Shown piece after piece: positions 1 to 10,063 of a stretch of 21,471 nt of DNA. The stretch spans positions 1 to 21,471 of the forward strand of contig JAHLWZ010000343.1 of assembly GCA_020536535.1 (NCBI GenBank), in the 5' to 3' direction. The DNA is from Pelomyxa schiedti (taxonomy: Eukaryota > Evosea > Pelobiontida > Pelomyxidae). Every line of letters starts with the position of its first letter. The stretch's first letter is position 1. Made by a program: the position numbers and the translations under genes. The notes beneath the pieces are model-generated. The model made no database searches and was not told the DNA's origin. It saw only the letters and a list, made by a program, of their open reading frames with translations.

Positions 1-18
1 TCCCCCCCCCCCCCCCCC
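1..18. repeat. Poly-C homopolymer run
   Basis: After one T the window opens with 17 consecutive C residues. This is simple low-complexity sequence and shows no telomere-like unit. Runs like this are often sequencing or assembly trouble spots, so the exact length should not be trusted. Confidence 0.9.
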
Positions 19-640
19 AAATAAGTTCAACTACATTGCATTGGAGTGATGTAAGACCTCTTTTGGCTTTCTAACTAATGTCTCAATTAGTTGGCTACCT
101 TATTTGGCTACATAAACCCAACAAACAAAAACAGGATTTTTATTCAAATTGGTTTTTTGTCAGACACAGTACCCAGTAACGAACATCTACATCCCCATCT
201 TCAGGCACGTCTGTGCGCTGGGCGGCATCTACCTCTGGAGACTGGTGACGCGACACTCGGATTCGATCGATCAAACATATTGGGGAAACAAAGCCCAGGT
301 GCCAGGGAAAAGCACTCGTCACCTCCATTCCGCCAGAGCCCAATCCAGTGCATTGGGGAACCCGCCTCCCGTGAGGGTTCTGTAGCCACAACGGCCTTTT
401 TGTATGGTGCTTCCTTGGAGTTTATTGCTCGTTGATCATTCAGTGTAATCAAATTGAATTGTCCCTTGGCTATTGTTTCAAACCATAGATTCTTTGTTTC
501 TGGTTGACCCTACGTTGCAGCCCCTCAGATTTCCTCTCGATGGTCCATGGCCAGCTTCTTGGCTCACACACGCTCTCCCAGAAACAAGAAGCACCTGTGA
601 TGTACACGTTATGTTCTTTCCGTTCCCACGTGTTCAACAA
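19..640. other. Stretch with no recognisable gene
   Basis: Several short reading frames overlap on both strands between about 90 and 450, but none shows a family signature or a convincing exon chain. The longest are a plus frame at 149-385 and a minus frame at 140-391. The minus frame ends in a TAA that lies inside a GAATAAAAA string, so it could be the last exon of a minus-strand gene with its stop overlapping a poly(A) signal. That is weak evidence. From 440 to 640 I see no coding signal. The segment may hold the upstream region of the Sel1-kinase gene that follows. Confidence 0.4.
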
Positions 641-733
641 CAATGGAGGAAGTGACAGGAAGTGAACAGCCAGACCACCACTTCGCTTCTGAGAAGGACA
701 AAATCAAAAATCTGGAAATTTCCGTGGTTGCGA

Positions 734-2754
734 ATGGCATCGCAGGCCGGGCCTCAAGACGTGGCGGGTCTCAACGAAAAAGTAGGCGCCGCGATGTGCC
801 AGTTCGCCACACATTACTTCCACGGCGACTCAGTCGACCGCGACGTCGACAAGGCCGTGTCGCTCTGGGAGGGCGCAGCACGCCTGCGCCACCCGCAGGC
901 CCTGGCCCAGCTCGCCTGGTGCCACCACCACGGCGTCGGCGTCGACCGCGACCTGCCGAGGGCCGTGTCACTCTACGAGGACGCCATCAGCCTCGACAAG
1001 ACCGCGTCGTGGCGGCTTGGTGTGTGCTACTTGCACGGCCACGGTGTGGATAGGGACTGGGCCAGGGCCGCGGATCTGATGCAGCAATCCGGAAATGATC
1101 CAGATGCGGTTGCATACCTTGGGTGGTGCTATTTGTGGGGATGTGGTGTGGAGAGGGACGAGGCGAGGGCCGTGGAACTGTTAAGTAGCGGTGCTAGTTC
1201 TGGCTGCGCGAGGGCGGCTGTGTTCCTTGGGTATTGCCGGGAAAGGGGTATTGGTGTGGCCAGAGACGTGGCCCACGCCAATGCGTTGTATGCTGGGGGA
1301 AAGGAGGTGCCTGATGGTAGGGGGGCTCTTGGGGAACTTGGGGAGTTTTGCCAAAGGGGTGATTGCGGTGCTCCAGTGGACAAGAGGGCCGCTGTTGGGT
1401 ATTTCAGGATGGGTGCTGAGGGTGGTGATCCTGTTTCAATGTTCCACCTTGGCGTGTGTCTCAGGGATGCTGTTGTTGGTGTTGACTGTGACAGGGAGCA
1501 GTCGCACCATTGGCTGGAGAAGGCTGCTCAGTTTGGGCACAAAGTTTCCTTCCAGATTAAAACCCTGGTGTGTTATTGTTCAGCCACCTGCACAGAACTG
1601 AACCCTCCTTAGGGGTACGAAATGGCAAGAAATATGGAATCATCGTACCAACTCCAAAACTACACAAAGGAAGATCTCTCGACATCAAGTAGCATGGATT
1701 TCGGGGTTTGGAGGTTCCTTGGGTCAAATGGGTCAAATGGTGCTGTCTTCAAGGTGCAATACCACAGAGGGCAAACAGAATTGGCCTCAACACCCACATC
1801 GACGAGCGAAATTGCGCTCAAGGTGCTTTTCAACTGGGCTAACACACCACAGCAGATGATGCTGAGGCATAAATACAATGCCGAGTTTGTGGTACTCTCG
1901 CTTCTTCCAAATCACCCAAACGTGATCCACCCTCTTGGTGCCTTGGTCCTCCCTTGGTGTGTGCACATTTTGTGATAATTATTAACTCACTCATTAATGC
2001 TCACCCACTCAACTCCAAAGCTTGCCAAGTGAGGACTATTTCAGCCAACCGGCCAACGAACTATTGGACACCCTCACACTCCATTGTTGGATCTCACTGG
2101 CATCATTCCTCTCTCTCTCTTTGAAAGAATCTTTCTCTTTAGGAGTCACACAGGATCTGTTTGTTCAAGCACATTGAGTCACAATCCATTGTTCACAGGT
2201 TCGCGTGTGTCAGGTTCCCTTAGGGATAGCTCAACCACCACAGGAACATCAAGGAAGACAACATCATGGTGGACCCAGAGAGTGGCAAGCTGACACTGAT
2301 TGACTTTGGCGAAGCTCAACACTGCCAAAACATGGATGTGGTACTGTCACCTGGAGCGGCAGTATGGGGAAACACAGGCACGATGCCACCAGAGCTGAGC
2401 TTGTTCCTCAAGAGTATCACGAGGGGAACCAGTGGTGTGTTCTCATACTCAAAGTGTGACTCTTTTGCACTCGCCCTCACATTCTGGGATGCACTCTTGC
2501 CACCCTCCCACAAGTTCATTGGGAGCACACTGAACCATGACATGAGTGCATTCAGCACCCAGTCGCTCGTCGACTTGTTCCCAGTCCCCTTGTTTTCATT
2601 GACACCTCCCCAACCACAAGCGGTGATCACAGCAGCACAGGATGATGTCTCCCACACTGCCAACATTTTGCAGTCGGTGATGATTGGAATGATGAACCCT
2701 GACAAAACACTCAGGCTCTCTGCCACTGACGCGATCTCAGCACTAAGACACTAA
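734..2754 (+). pseudogene. Sel1-repeat/kinase paralogue A, kinase half degenerate
   Basis: The first exon (734-1567) encodes seven Sel1-like repeats, with typical units such as LGWCYLWGCGVERD. The position matching the start codon of paralogues B and C is GTG (662), with an in-frame TGA just upstream, so I start at the first in-frame ATG. The TAG at 1610-1612 is not a stop: it is the acceptor of a 45-nt intron (1568-1612, GTGTGT...CTTAG) that keeps phase. Exon 2 (1613-1956) carries the kinase N-lobe: a glycine-rich GSNGSNGAVFKV loop, the Lys in ALKVLF and a putative helix-C Glu. The coiled coil of B and C is missing. The next segment is damaged. About 37 nt around the acceptor are gone, and relative to B a 17-nt deletion near 2168 shifts the frame into TGA. 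HRD reads HRN across the intron at 2199-2243. The C-lobe (2244-2754) is well preserved, with DFGEA and PPEL. Alternative splicing to a pseudokinase remains possible. Confidence 0.65.
1957..2016 (+). repeat. Intron segment shared with paralogue B
   Basis: This 60-nt stretch begins at the splice donor after the LVLP codons. It matches 11915-11976 in paralogue B at every position except one 2-nt GT indel. The flanking coding exons are visibly more divergent, and the intron at the same position in paralogue C is unrelated. Homology ends at 2016, where A has lost the acceptor that B uses. Confidence 0.85.
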
Positions 2755-2843
2755 AAAATTCGCAATTTCGTTGGTGTTGATAAATAACAACCCTTCGACC
2801 TTGTCTTAGTGTCACAGCTTTACAACACCGCCCATAATCGCGA

Positions 2844-5800
2844 ATGGCATCATGGTTCGGCGCGCTTTGGTCGGCCGCGACCACTACGACTGCTCCGCCT
2901 CCCTCGTCGTCGTATCCCCCGGCGTACACATCCCCAACCCCGCCGCCGGGCGTACCTCCCATAACCGCACTTAGCCAGCCACTGCCCCCTCCATTAGTCG
3001 CCGCCCCCACCAATAACAACCTGTTGAATACGTCGCTGTTGCCTCCGCTATTCTCGTTGACGCCCCCGCCGTCTCACACCCCAGTCGTTTCCGCGCCCCC
3101 CACAACCAGTCCCATTATTGCCCCCGCGGCCCTTCCCAATGCAACGGCAATTAGTCCCGTCCCCGCCGTCAGTGTTGGCGTTGGCGTCGGCAGCATTAAT
3201 AGCCCGGTAGTGGCCACTTCAGTAATTGGGGCGTCCCATAATTCTAAACCGTCACCGCCACAACAACCCACCACTACCATCGCCAGCACAACAGGGGGTA
3301 CACTCATCAGGGATTCTACTATTAATTCTGCTGCTCAAATCAACCCACCACAACCTAAAATTGTACAGCAGCAGGCAAAGTGCTCGTCTATTCTGGCTGA
3401 AATATTCAACGATTGTATGTCGTTCCTCTCCTAGGTTTTTATTTTTTGTTTGACCCTATTTTCCTTCGCAAGCATTTAATGTTTAATGTGACTAATTACT
3501 TATTGCTTTTCTCTTGGGGTAGCTCTACCATCTGATAAGTTGGATGAAGCACTCTCGGAGTTAAGTGATATGACTGTGGCTCACCATCACTTGTGTTCTG
3601 TATGTATAGAACTATTTGCAATTGCTTGTTTTAACTGACGTCATATTTTTTTCATGAGCAGCTTATTGGGAACAGCATTCCTGATCTCATCAAGATACTG
3701 AAAGAGGGCAACCGCTACACTCCTGGCCATGCGCAGCTTGTCCTGCAAATACTCTGTGAAATCTGTACTCCTCAGCCAGCCACAAAGCAAGTGTCACATG
3801 CACCCGACTCCTCTAGTGTTGAGAAATCCAACGCCGAGTCTGTTATCAAGGTATACTAGAAAACCTATTTTTGCTGAGTATTACCTAATTTCTGTTAACA
3901 GCACATCGGGATCATAATCAACCTCATTGAATTGCGCGCTCAACACTATTACATCCGTTATTACACTGCCCATCTCTTGCGCACTCTGTTGGGAGTAATC
4001 AGACCACAACTGCAATCAGCACTTATGGATACACCCCTGGCCATTGGGAGGGTTGTGGATTTATTGGCTGATGAGCGTGAAGCTGTGCGAAATGGTGTGA
4101 TTGACCTTCACTCCCTGTCTCGTGTGTGTAACTTCCCACAGAAGGGTTACTGCTTTTGCAGCAGCTGTGCAATGACCACCAGGAAATCCAGAAAGTGGGT
4201 ATTATTGTCTCCCTTATGCTTGTTTGGTCACCATTTCCTCAGTTGGCCGCCTTCGAGGGTTGCTTTGAAAAGATTCTCCACATCATTACCCAAGAGGGGG
4301 GAAGTGAGGGGGGCATTGTCGTTGGAGACTGTCTTGCTCTCATCATCACATTACTCACAGGAAATGTCTCAAATAAGGTAATTCTCACCTTTCTACTTTG
4401 AAGTGCCAACTGGTGAAACCAAAAAAGAACAATTTTCGTGAAAGTGGGTGCATCCGAGGAATTGTCGACTTGCTTGATCTTCTTCCAAGTGACATGTGGC
4501 TGCTTACAGACAACAAACTCAGAGCTATTTTGTTGACACTTGATATAATAAGGCTGCTGCTGTCCAAGAATAACACAAGTGATTTGCCTCGAAATCAGGC
4601 AAGATACTTCCTTTTTTTTCCTTCACTTTGACATTCCCACACAGGCTGCTTGCATCAAGGCTGGAATTCTCAACCATGTCATCAGCATCGCACTTGGGCA
4701 GGTCAACTCGCTGCTACTGCGAGTCAGGGCCTTGTATGCCCTTGGGGATTTACTTCACAGCAATCCCGAATCTCGCTCACTTTTCACTCAGGCATGCGTC
4801 TTGGTGTCTGACAAGCCAATTTCCGCTGTCCTCAGGCAAGAAAAGATGTTAGAAAAACAATCAAATACTCACACTTGCCAACAGGCTTACAACAGTCGCA
4901 TTGAATACAAACGAGATGAAAGAAAGAGCAGCTACCCTGTTCGCCTTTCAAGTACTCTTCTTCCCACTACTCAGAGTATATTTCTCACGCTCCCCCAGAA
5001 CTACTTGTGCCAAAATGAGGAGGGTCAAGTCGGCATTACATCCATGTTAACTCCCTCTCCAACCGCAGGTTAATTATCAACCTCTTCTCAATTTCAAAAT
5101 ATTTTATCCACTTGTTTTTGATATTGAATAACAGTGGTAGAGCAGGAGACAGAAACACCTCATTTGCAGCTTTGCTGCTCCCTAAATTATACGGATGGGA
5201 TACACCAACCACAAATCAGCAGCCACCAATGATACGTGTTGAGAGAGTGGATAGCATTGGAGGGTGGTGTGCAGCCATGGTTTTGCTTCAGTTACTCCAA
5301 GGGTGCAATGCCAGCAAAGAGTTGTTGTTGAAGATACCTCTGACAATTCCATCTGATGGTACTTCACTCATCAAAAGCAATCAATACTCACCATCTCTGC
5401 AGGTAAAACCATCTTGATTCGAGTCTTTGAGGCACTGAAACACAGCACCTCTGTCACATGGAATTCACCTTGCTGGATATGTGTGGGATTGCTGCGAGTT
5501 CTACTCGAGTGGTTGAACAAGTCCCGCCCCGCTTGCGAAATTCTTTTTCCGGCTTCACTTGCTCAGCCCAACTTCATATATGTGCGCATTGGGTCAAGGC
5601 ATTCCTTTCTGGATACTGACTCATCTACTAGTTTCTGGAGCTGAGTAATGACTCACAGGCAAGCATTCATATACAGGGTCTGGCAGTACTCATTCTTGCC
5701 ATTGCTTTGGAAAACTTGAATGATGAGTTGAGGTAAAAACAAATATAAATGCAAAAATTTTCCTTAAAACATGCACAGAAATTCGTTTTATACCATTGCG

Positions 5801-8223
5801 CAACAAAAAGGCAGTGTTGACCAACTTATGAACAAACTTGATCAACTCAGAAAAAGTTCTGAATTCGTTGTGGCTGAGAAGCATGTGGTTTGTGCCTACA
5901 ATAAAATATGCACTTAACAATATCGTTGGGAAAGGTGGAGGAGCCACCTGCTGAAGAAACAAGTCTCCATATTTATGACCATTCTTTCACCTTATTTTTC
6001 AAAGACTCCTATGGTGTGGACATTTAGTTTTTACTTACGTAAACTCACGTTGTTCAATGCAGACCGAGTCACAAATTCTTTTAAGAATTCTCCCAATTCA
6101 AACCCTACAACTCCTTGCAGCACACAACCCACGCAACTCATTTCCCCGTCCCAGCCAATTCCTACTCCAACACCAATTGTAAAACCTTCCACATCTCCCT
6201 CCCTCTCATCTTCACCACTACCCCCCACACCAGCACCATTGGTACCAACACCCACAGTAACTCCCGTTGCATCATTGACTGCTTTTCCTCAAAGTCCCCC
6301 AATGAAAGCAAGCGATCTCCCATTTTCTCTGTTTCCTTCCCCTCCTTCAGCTGATGTTGTGCAGTCCTACAAGGTGAGGGGAAACTCGTCTTTCCATCAA
6401 ACTCACACACAACCAAGAATGTCATTGCCCATCAAGAGAGAGAGCTTGAGACTCTCAAAAAGCACTCTAAGGATCTTGAAACCAAATTGAAGCAAACTGC
6501 CCAACAGCTTTCTGGGGCTCAGGTTTGGGCACTCCTTTGAAATCCAAAATTTCACCCGTTTCTCAAAGAAAAACTCTGAAGCCCACGAATCCCAGGAACT
6601 GATGTCCAAAAGAGTCACAGAACTGGAAAAATCTCTGTTGGAATTAAATCAGACCAGCCGTGCAACTGAACACAGTTTAAAAACTCAAAATGCGGCCCTT
6701 TCGAGCCAAGTGTCCACTCTTTCAAAATCACTTGCAGATTTTGCCAATGTACGGCCTGCATTCATTTTTCAGTAGAAATATTTTCAGTTTCACGTTTGTA
6801 TCCAGGTTCGGCAAGAGTCTGAAGAGTTACGAAATCAAAACTCATCCCTCCAGAAGAAACTCACTGAAGTTGAAACAAATCTTTCCAACTTCAAGATTGT
6901 ATTTCTCCACCCCCCACATACCCTTATTGTCTAATTGGACTCTGCAATAAGATAAGACAACAAGAGCTTGATGCCTTGAATCAGAAAATCAACATGGACG
7001 CGTCCAAGTACGAGGCTGTCATTCAATCTCTCAACCAAGTAAGTTTTTCAAAACACCCTGTTCCTAAAATTCCTCACGGTTGATGCAGCAACTGGAAACA
7101 GCACGGTGCTCCCTTCTGAGGCAACCAGAAAACCAAACGTGGCAAGAAGAAAAACAGAGAGTGGGTGTCACTCCTCTCACTGTAAATCAAAATTCCACTG
7201 ACTGTGAAAATGGAACAACAGATGGAAGAGTTTGCTGCAGTGCAGAACTCGAAAATCTCAGAATTGGGCTCGTCTCTGGTTGATCATTTTCAAAGTGCTT
7301 GCATTCTATTCCCTGACCAAGAAATTGCAGGTATCCAAAGAGGAAGAGTTGACTCTGGCCACAATGAGATGCAAACAATTTGAAAACCTTGCCCAAGATG
7401 CACAGACAAAACTGGTTCAATTCACGCATTCCATCAATTCTTCTCACCACACAAAGAACGAAACTATTGCAAGAGCAGAAACGGCAGAAGGAAATTTTGC
7501 CGAAATCAGAGATCTTGTGGGTGCCAAATTTCAACTTTTTTTCTTTTTAACAAACAAACAGATGAACATGGTTGAAGAAGAGAAAAAGGAAGTTGAAGAG
7601 GAAAGGAACCAGCTGCTCGAACGAACCCAAGAACTGGAGGCGGCAAAAGCTCAAATGACCGCGGAACTTCACAGCCTGAGCTACAAACTCCTGGTGCTCT
7701 CACATACCGATATTCTCAATTCCCATTTCTTTCTCCCCGCTCACATCATTTACAGCAAGCCGGCGGCTTCAACTCCCTGCCGATGAGCTCTGCACCAACA
7801 ACACCAACACCCGCACACCTTCCGCAATCAACAACCGTGTTTCCGGGAGCGATGCCCCTCACCATCTCCCAGCCCCCACCAACAAATAGAACATTCACCA
7901 GCAACAACATTGCACACAACAACAACACCACACCGGCAGCAACCACACCGAAACCCACCCTGAATCTCCACCCGCAGTTCACCACACCACCACAACAACA
8001 CCCGGACATCCAAAGGCAGCACCCTCCACCACCGTCACCAACACCATCATCGGCAAATGTTCCCCGCACCCAGCAACGTGATTATCCAGTACTCAAAGCC
8101 ACACTACCACAACAAAAACCAGCCGCCACCACTATTTCCACCACAGCTGAACCACTGCCGCCGCCTTCCAACGACGCTGACGACGATGGTTCTGCTGCTC
8201 TCGCCGAGTTCCTGTCATCCTAA
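2844..8223 (+). CDS. USO1: Vesicle-tethering factor Uso1/p115, 25 exons
   Basis: This is a homologue of the coiled-coil tether Uso1/p115, which joins ER-derived COPII vesicles to Golgi membranes together with Rab1/Ypt1. My model joins 25 exons with consistent phase into 4089 nt (1362 aa). Residues 1-185 are a Pro/Ser/Thr-rich extension starting MASWFGALWSAA. About 186-800 form the armadillo-type globular head, with family-typical stretches such as VVDLLADEREAVRNEG, AAFEGCFEKILHIIT, GGIVVGDCLALI, GGWCAAMVLLQLLQG and IQGLAVLILAIAL. About 800-903 are a Pro/Thr/Ser linker. The tail begins SYKNVIAHQERELETLK, close to the p115 motif at that point, and runs as coiled coil to about 1207. The C-terminus is low complexity and ends acidic (DADDDGSAALAEFLSS), as in p115, where the acidic tail binds GM130. 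Human p115 is about 960 aa, so the added length is mostly low-complexity sequence. The head acceptor at 5142/5145 and the donor at 5885/5888 are ambiguous by 3 nt. Two introns begin with GC. Confidence 0.93.
4599..4644 (+). other. USO1: GC-AG intron in USO1 (first)
   Basis: The exon ends in AATCAG and the intron opens GCAAGA and closes CCACACAG. A GC donor with strong flanking consensus is needed to keep phase 0 from RNQ into AACIKAG. The nearest upstream GT (in CAAGTGAT) would break the frame. Confidence 0.75.
4836..4884 (+). other. USO1: GC-AG intron in USO1 (second)
   Basis: The junction reads CTCAG/GCAAGA...CCAACAG/G and joins SAVLR to LTTVALNTNEMKERAA in phase 2. No nearby GT donor gives an open frame. 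This is the second GC donor in one gene, only about 200 nt from the first. Confidence 0.72.
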
Positions 8224-8444
8224 TGGAATACAACAATCAAACATCATAACACCCACCCACATCACCATACAGAGAAAAAAAAATGGCAATTCTTTGAAGC
8301 TAAGCACAAGGGCGTCATCGACAACAACAACAACAACCGATTCCCCCTCAGGCGACCACGATCAGGTTTGCCGGCAGCAGTAATCCCAGGCAAAAGAAGG
8401 CTTTTGTTTTTAAAAGACGTTCAACACATTCAACGCTTTTCTTA
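8224..8444. other. Intergenic spacer between convergent genes
   Basis: The spacer lies between the USO1 stop and the 3' end of the minus-strand gene. It contains an A-rich run (about 8274-8283) and a short CAA repeat near 8322-8337. I see no clear poly(A) signal, RNA gene or coding segment. Confidence 0.6.
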
Positions 8445-9932
8445 TCATCGTTGAAGCCATGAGGCCCAACCATGGAAGTTAACAATGGGTTTTAACAGCT
8501 GGAATGTGATGACATGGGCACCAGAGGACTCCTCAGTGACGAGTATCTCGTGCCCGGATTCGCCTACTTGGAACAGAAGGCCACCTTCAACAAAAGGTTG
8601 CCGGAATCCCCTGTTGAGTTTCTGTGACCTCACTGGCTTGCTTGTGTCATTCACATCCCACACTGTGTAGGTGTCTGCTTCATAGCAAAAAACACAGAAC
8701 TGAGACTCGTTCAGCTGTGAGACCCACCAATTTTCATTCTTGGAAGTCTCTTGGACTTGTTGTAGTCTGCCAGTTCGTTCCTCAATCATGGTGACCTGAC
8801 GAATAGCAGAGGATTGCTGTGTTACAAGGGCACGACAACCACTTGATTTTGTCAGCACAAGATAATTGCAGCAGTTCCTGAAAGTTGCGTTTACAGAGAG
8901 GTTCAAGTCAGCCAACCTTGGAATTGTTGAGCTCAACACCACCAGAGTCTTGGATGACGAAGTTTCCCTGAGGTCCACAACTGCAATCTCAAAAAAGCTC
9001 TCGTTATCCATGAAAAGAAGAAGGGCGTGGTCTTCATTGGTCAGTTTACAGCTTGGTTGGCAATTCCACCTTATTCTTCCCTTGCATGCAACATCAAGTG
9101 GAACAACAACGACAGATGGATTCTTGCTCAATGCTGCAGCAGCACTTTTCTTTGGAATCTCAACAACAACCATCGTCCTCTTGTCACAGTCACACATCAC
9201 CAGCCATTTTGAATTGTAACCGCGGCGGATGTTGTACTTCCACTGTGGGGTGTAATCAAGCAGTGTCACCCTCTGGCCAGTCACCCTGTCCTGAAGGACG
9301 AACACATAGCCTCTCCGCAGCACCAAGTAATCCCGAGTTGCAAACAAAAGTTTCACATAACTCCTCTGGACCCACCACCTCATTTCGTGAGTGAGCGTCA
9401 GCAGCACCAGTGACACCCCGAACGTGATCATCACAGTTTGCCCTTCGAAATTCATTTGTCCTCCGTCATTTTCCCACCACACGGTGTAGAACCTCGAGTT
9501 TTCCATCAGCCACTCCCACACCAGCCTCACAACCAGCGTCCCGTCCCCGTCCCCGTGACCGTGACCACCACCACCACTCCCATAATTCGTCGCCAGCAGC
9601 CGCAGCAGCGGGCACCCGGCGCCGCCGCACCGCGGGTGCGTCCCGGCGGCCATCGCGCCGACTTGGTCCCTCGCCGTCTCCTTCATCGCCTCCACCCTCG
9701 TCGTCGTTGTCGCGGTAACCATACCGGTAGTTGCGCTTGTTGACACCCGTCTGGAGATCTCCGTCGACGCCGGCACTACGGTGACCACGCGGCCCCCCTG
9801 TTGGTGGTGTCGGGTCGTAGTGGCGACGGCGGGAGCGCATGGAGGAGGAGGAGGTGATTGGGGCACAAAGGGGTGCATTGATCTGGTTGTTTGGTTTGAT
9901 TGATGATTTTCACAGAAAAGTGTGTTGTTCAT
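8445..9932 (-). CDS. Lineage-specific protein with Pro/Gly-rich N-terminus, probably beta-propeller-like
   Basis: One uninterrupted frame of 495 codons starts from a true ATG at 9932; Met19 is a possible alternative start. I do not recognise a named family. The first 110 residues or so are Pro/Thr/Arg-rich, followed by the string ARDQVGAMAAGTHPRCGGAG and a Gly/His/Asp tract. From about 135 to the end the composition is beta-rich and Trp-rich, with recurring pieces such as LVLRRGYVFVLQDRVTG, YTVWDVNDTSKPVRSQ and GHEILVTEE. These resemble blades of a degenerate beta-propeller, but no WD40 signature is complete. A hydrophobic stretch (VMITFGVSLVLLTLT) could be a buried strand or a membrane segment. 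The 5' coding region (about 9540-9840) is much more GC-rich than the rest. The gene is divergent from paralogue B, with 131 bp between start codons, and lacks introns, unlike its multi-exon neighbours. Confidence 0.75.
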   Translation of the reverse strand: MNNTLFCENHQSNQTTRSMHPFVPQSPPPPPCAPAVATTTRHHQQGGRVVTVVPASTEISRRVSTSATTGMVTATTTTRVEAMKETARDQVGAMAAGTHPRCGGAGCPLLRLLATNYGSGGGGHGHGDGDGTLVVRLVWEWLMENSRFYTVWWENDGGQMNFEGQTVMITFGVSLVLLTLTHEMRWWVQRSYVKLLFATRDYLVLRRGYVFVLQDRVTGQRVTLLDYTPQWKYNIRRGYNSKWLVMCDCDKRTMVVVEIPKKSAAAALSKNPSVVVVPLDVACKGRIRWNCQPSCKLTNEDHALLLFMDNESFFEIAVVDLRETSSSKTLVVLSSTIPRLADLNLSVNATFRNCCNYLVLTKSSGCRALVTQQSSAIRQVTMIEERTGRLQQVQETSKNENWWVSQLNESQFCVFCYEADTYTVWDVNDTSKPVRSQKLNRGFRQPFVEGGLLFQVGESGHEILVTEESSGAHVITFQLLKPIVNFHGWASWLQR

Positions 9933-10063
9933 TGTGGCCTGCCTTGCTTCAATCAGAAATGGTGGTGAGATTATTCGCGAGACGTTCTTCCAATGTTGGA
10001 TTCTGGGTGGTGTTTTTCATTCCTTCCAACTTACCGATCAAAAAACAGAGTTGGTTGTTGGGA
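9933..10063. promoter_or_regulatory. Divergent intergenic region, presumed bidirectional promoter
   Basis: The start codons of the minus-strand gene and of Sel1-kinase B face away from each other across 131 bp, so both promoters must lie here or overlap the genes. I cannot point to a TATA box or other defined element. An open frame of B runs upstream through the region, but paralogue C supports a start at MS(D/N) at 10064. Confidence 0.4.

Noticed and set aside
1-18. Poly-C run as a telomere end
   Set aside because: It is a plain homopolymer without any telomeric unit.
770-1070. GC-rich start of gene A as horizontally acquired DNA
   Set aside because: The same 5' GC enrichment occurs in other genes here, and the encoded Sel1 repeats match those of B and C.
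1568-1621. In-frame TAG at 1610-1612 as the end of a stand-alone Sel1 gene
   Set aside because: It coincides with the acceptor of a 45-nt GT-AG intron that keeps phase 0 between the Sel1 and kinase parts, as expected from paralogues B and C.
7746-8069. Minus-strand Gly/Val/Cys-rich frame
   Set aside because: It is the reverse shadow of the Pro/Thr-rich last exon of USO1. The similar frame at 3074-3307 is a shadow of exon 1.
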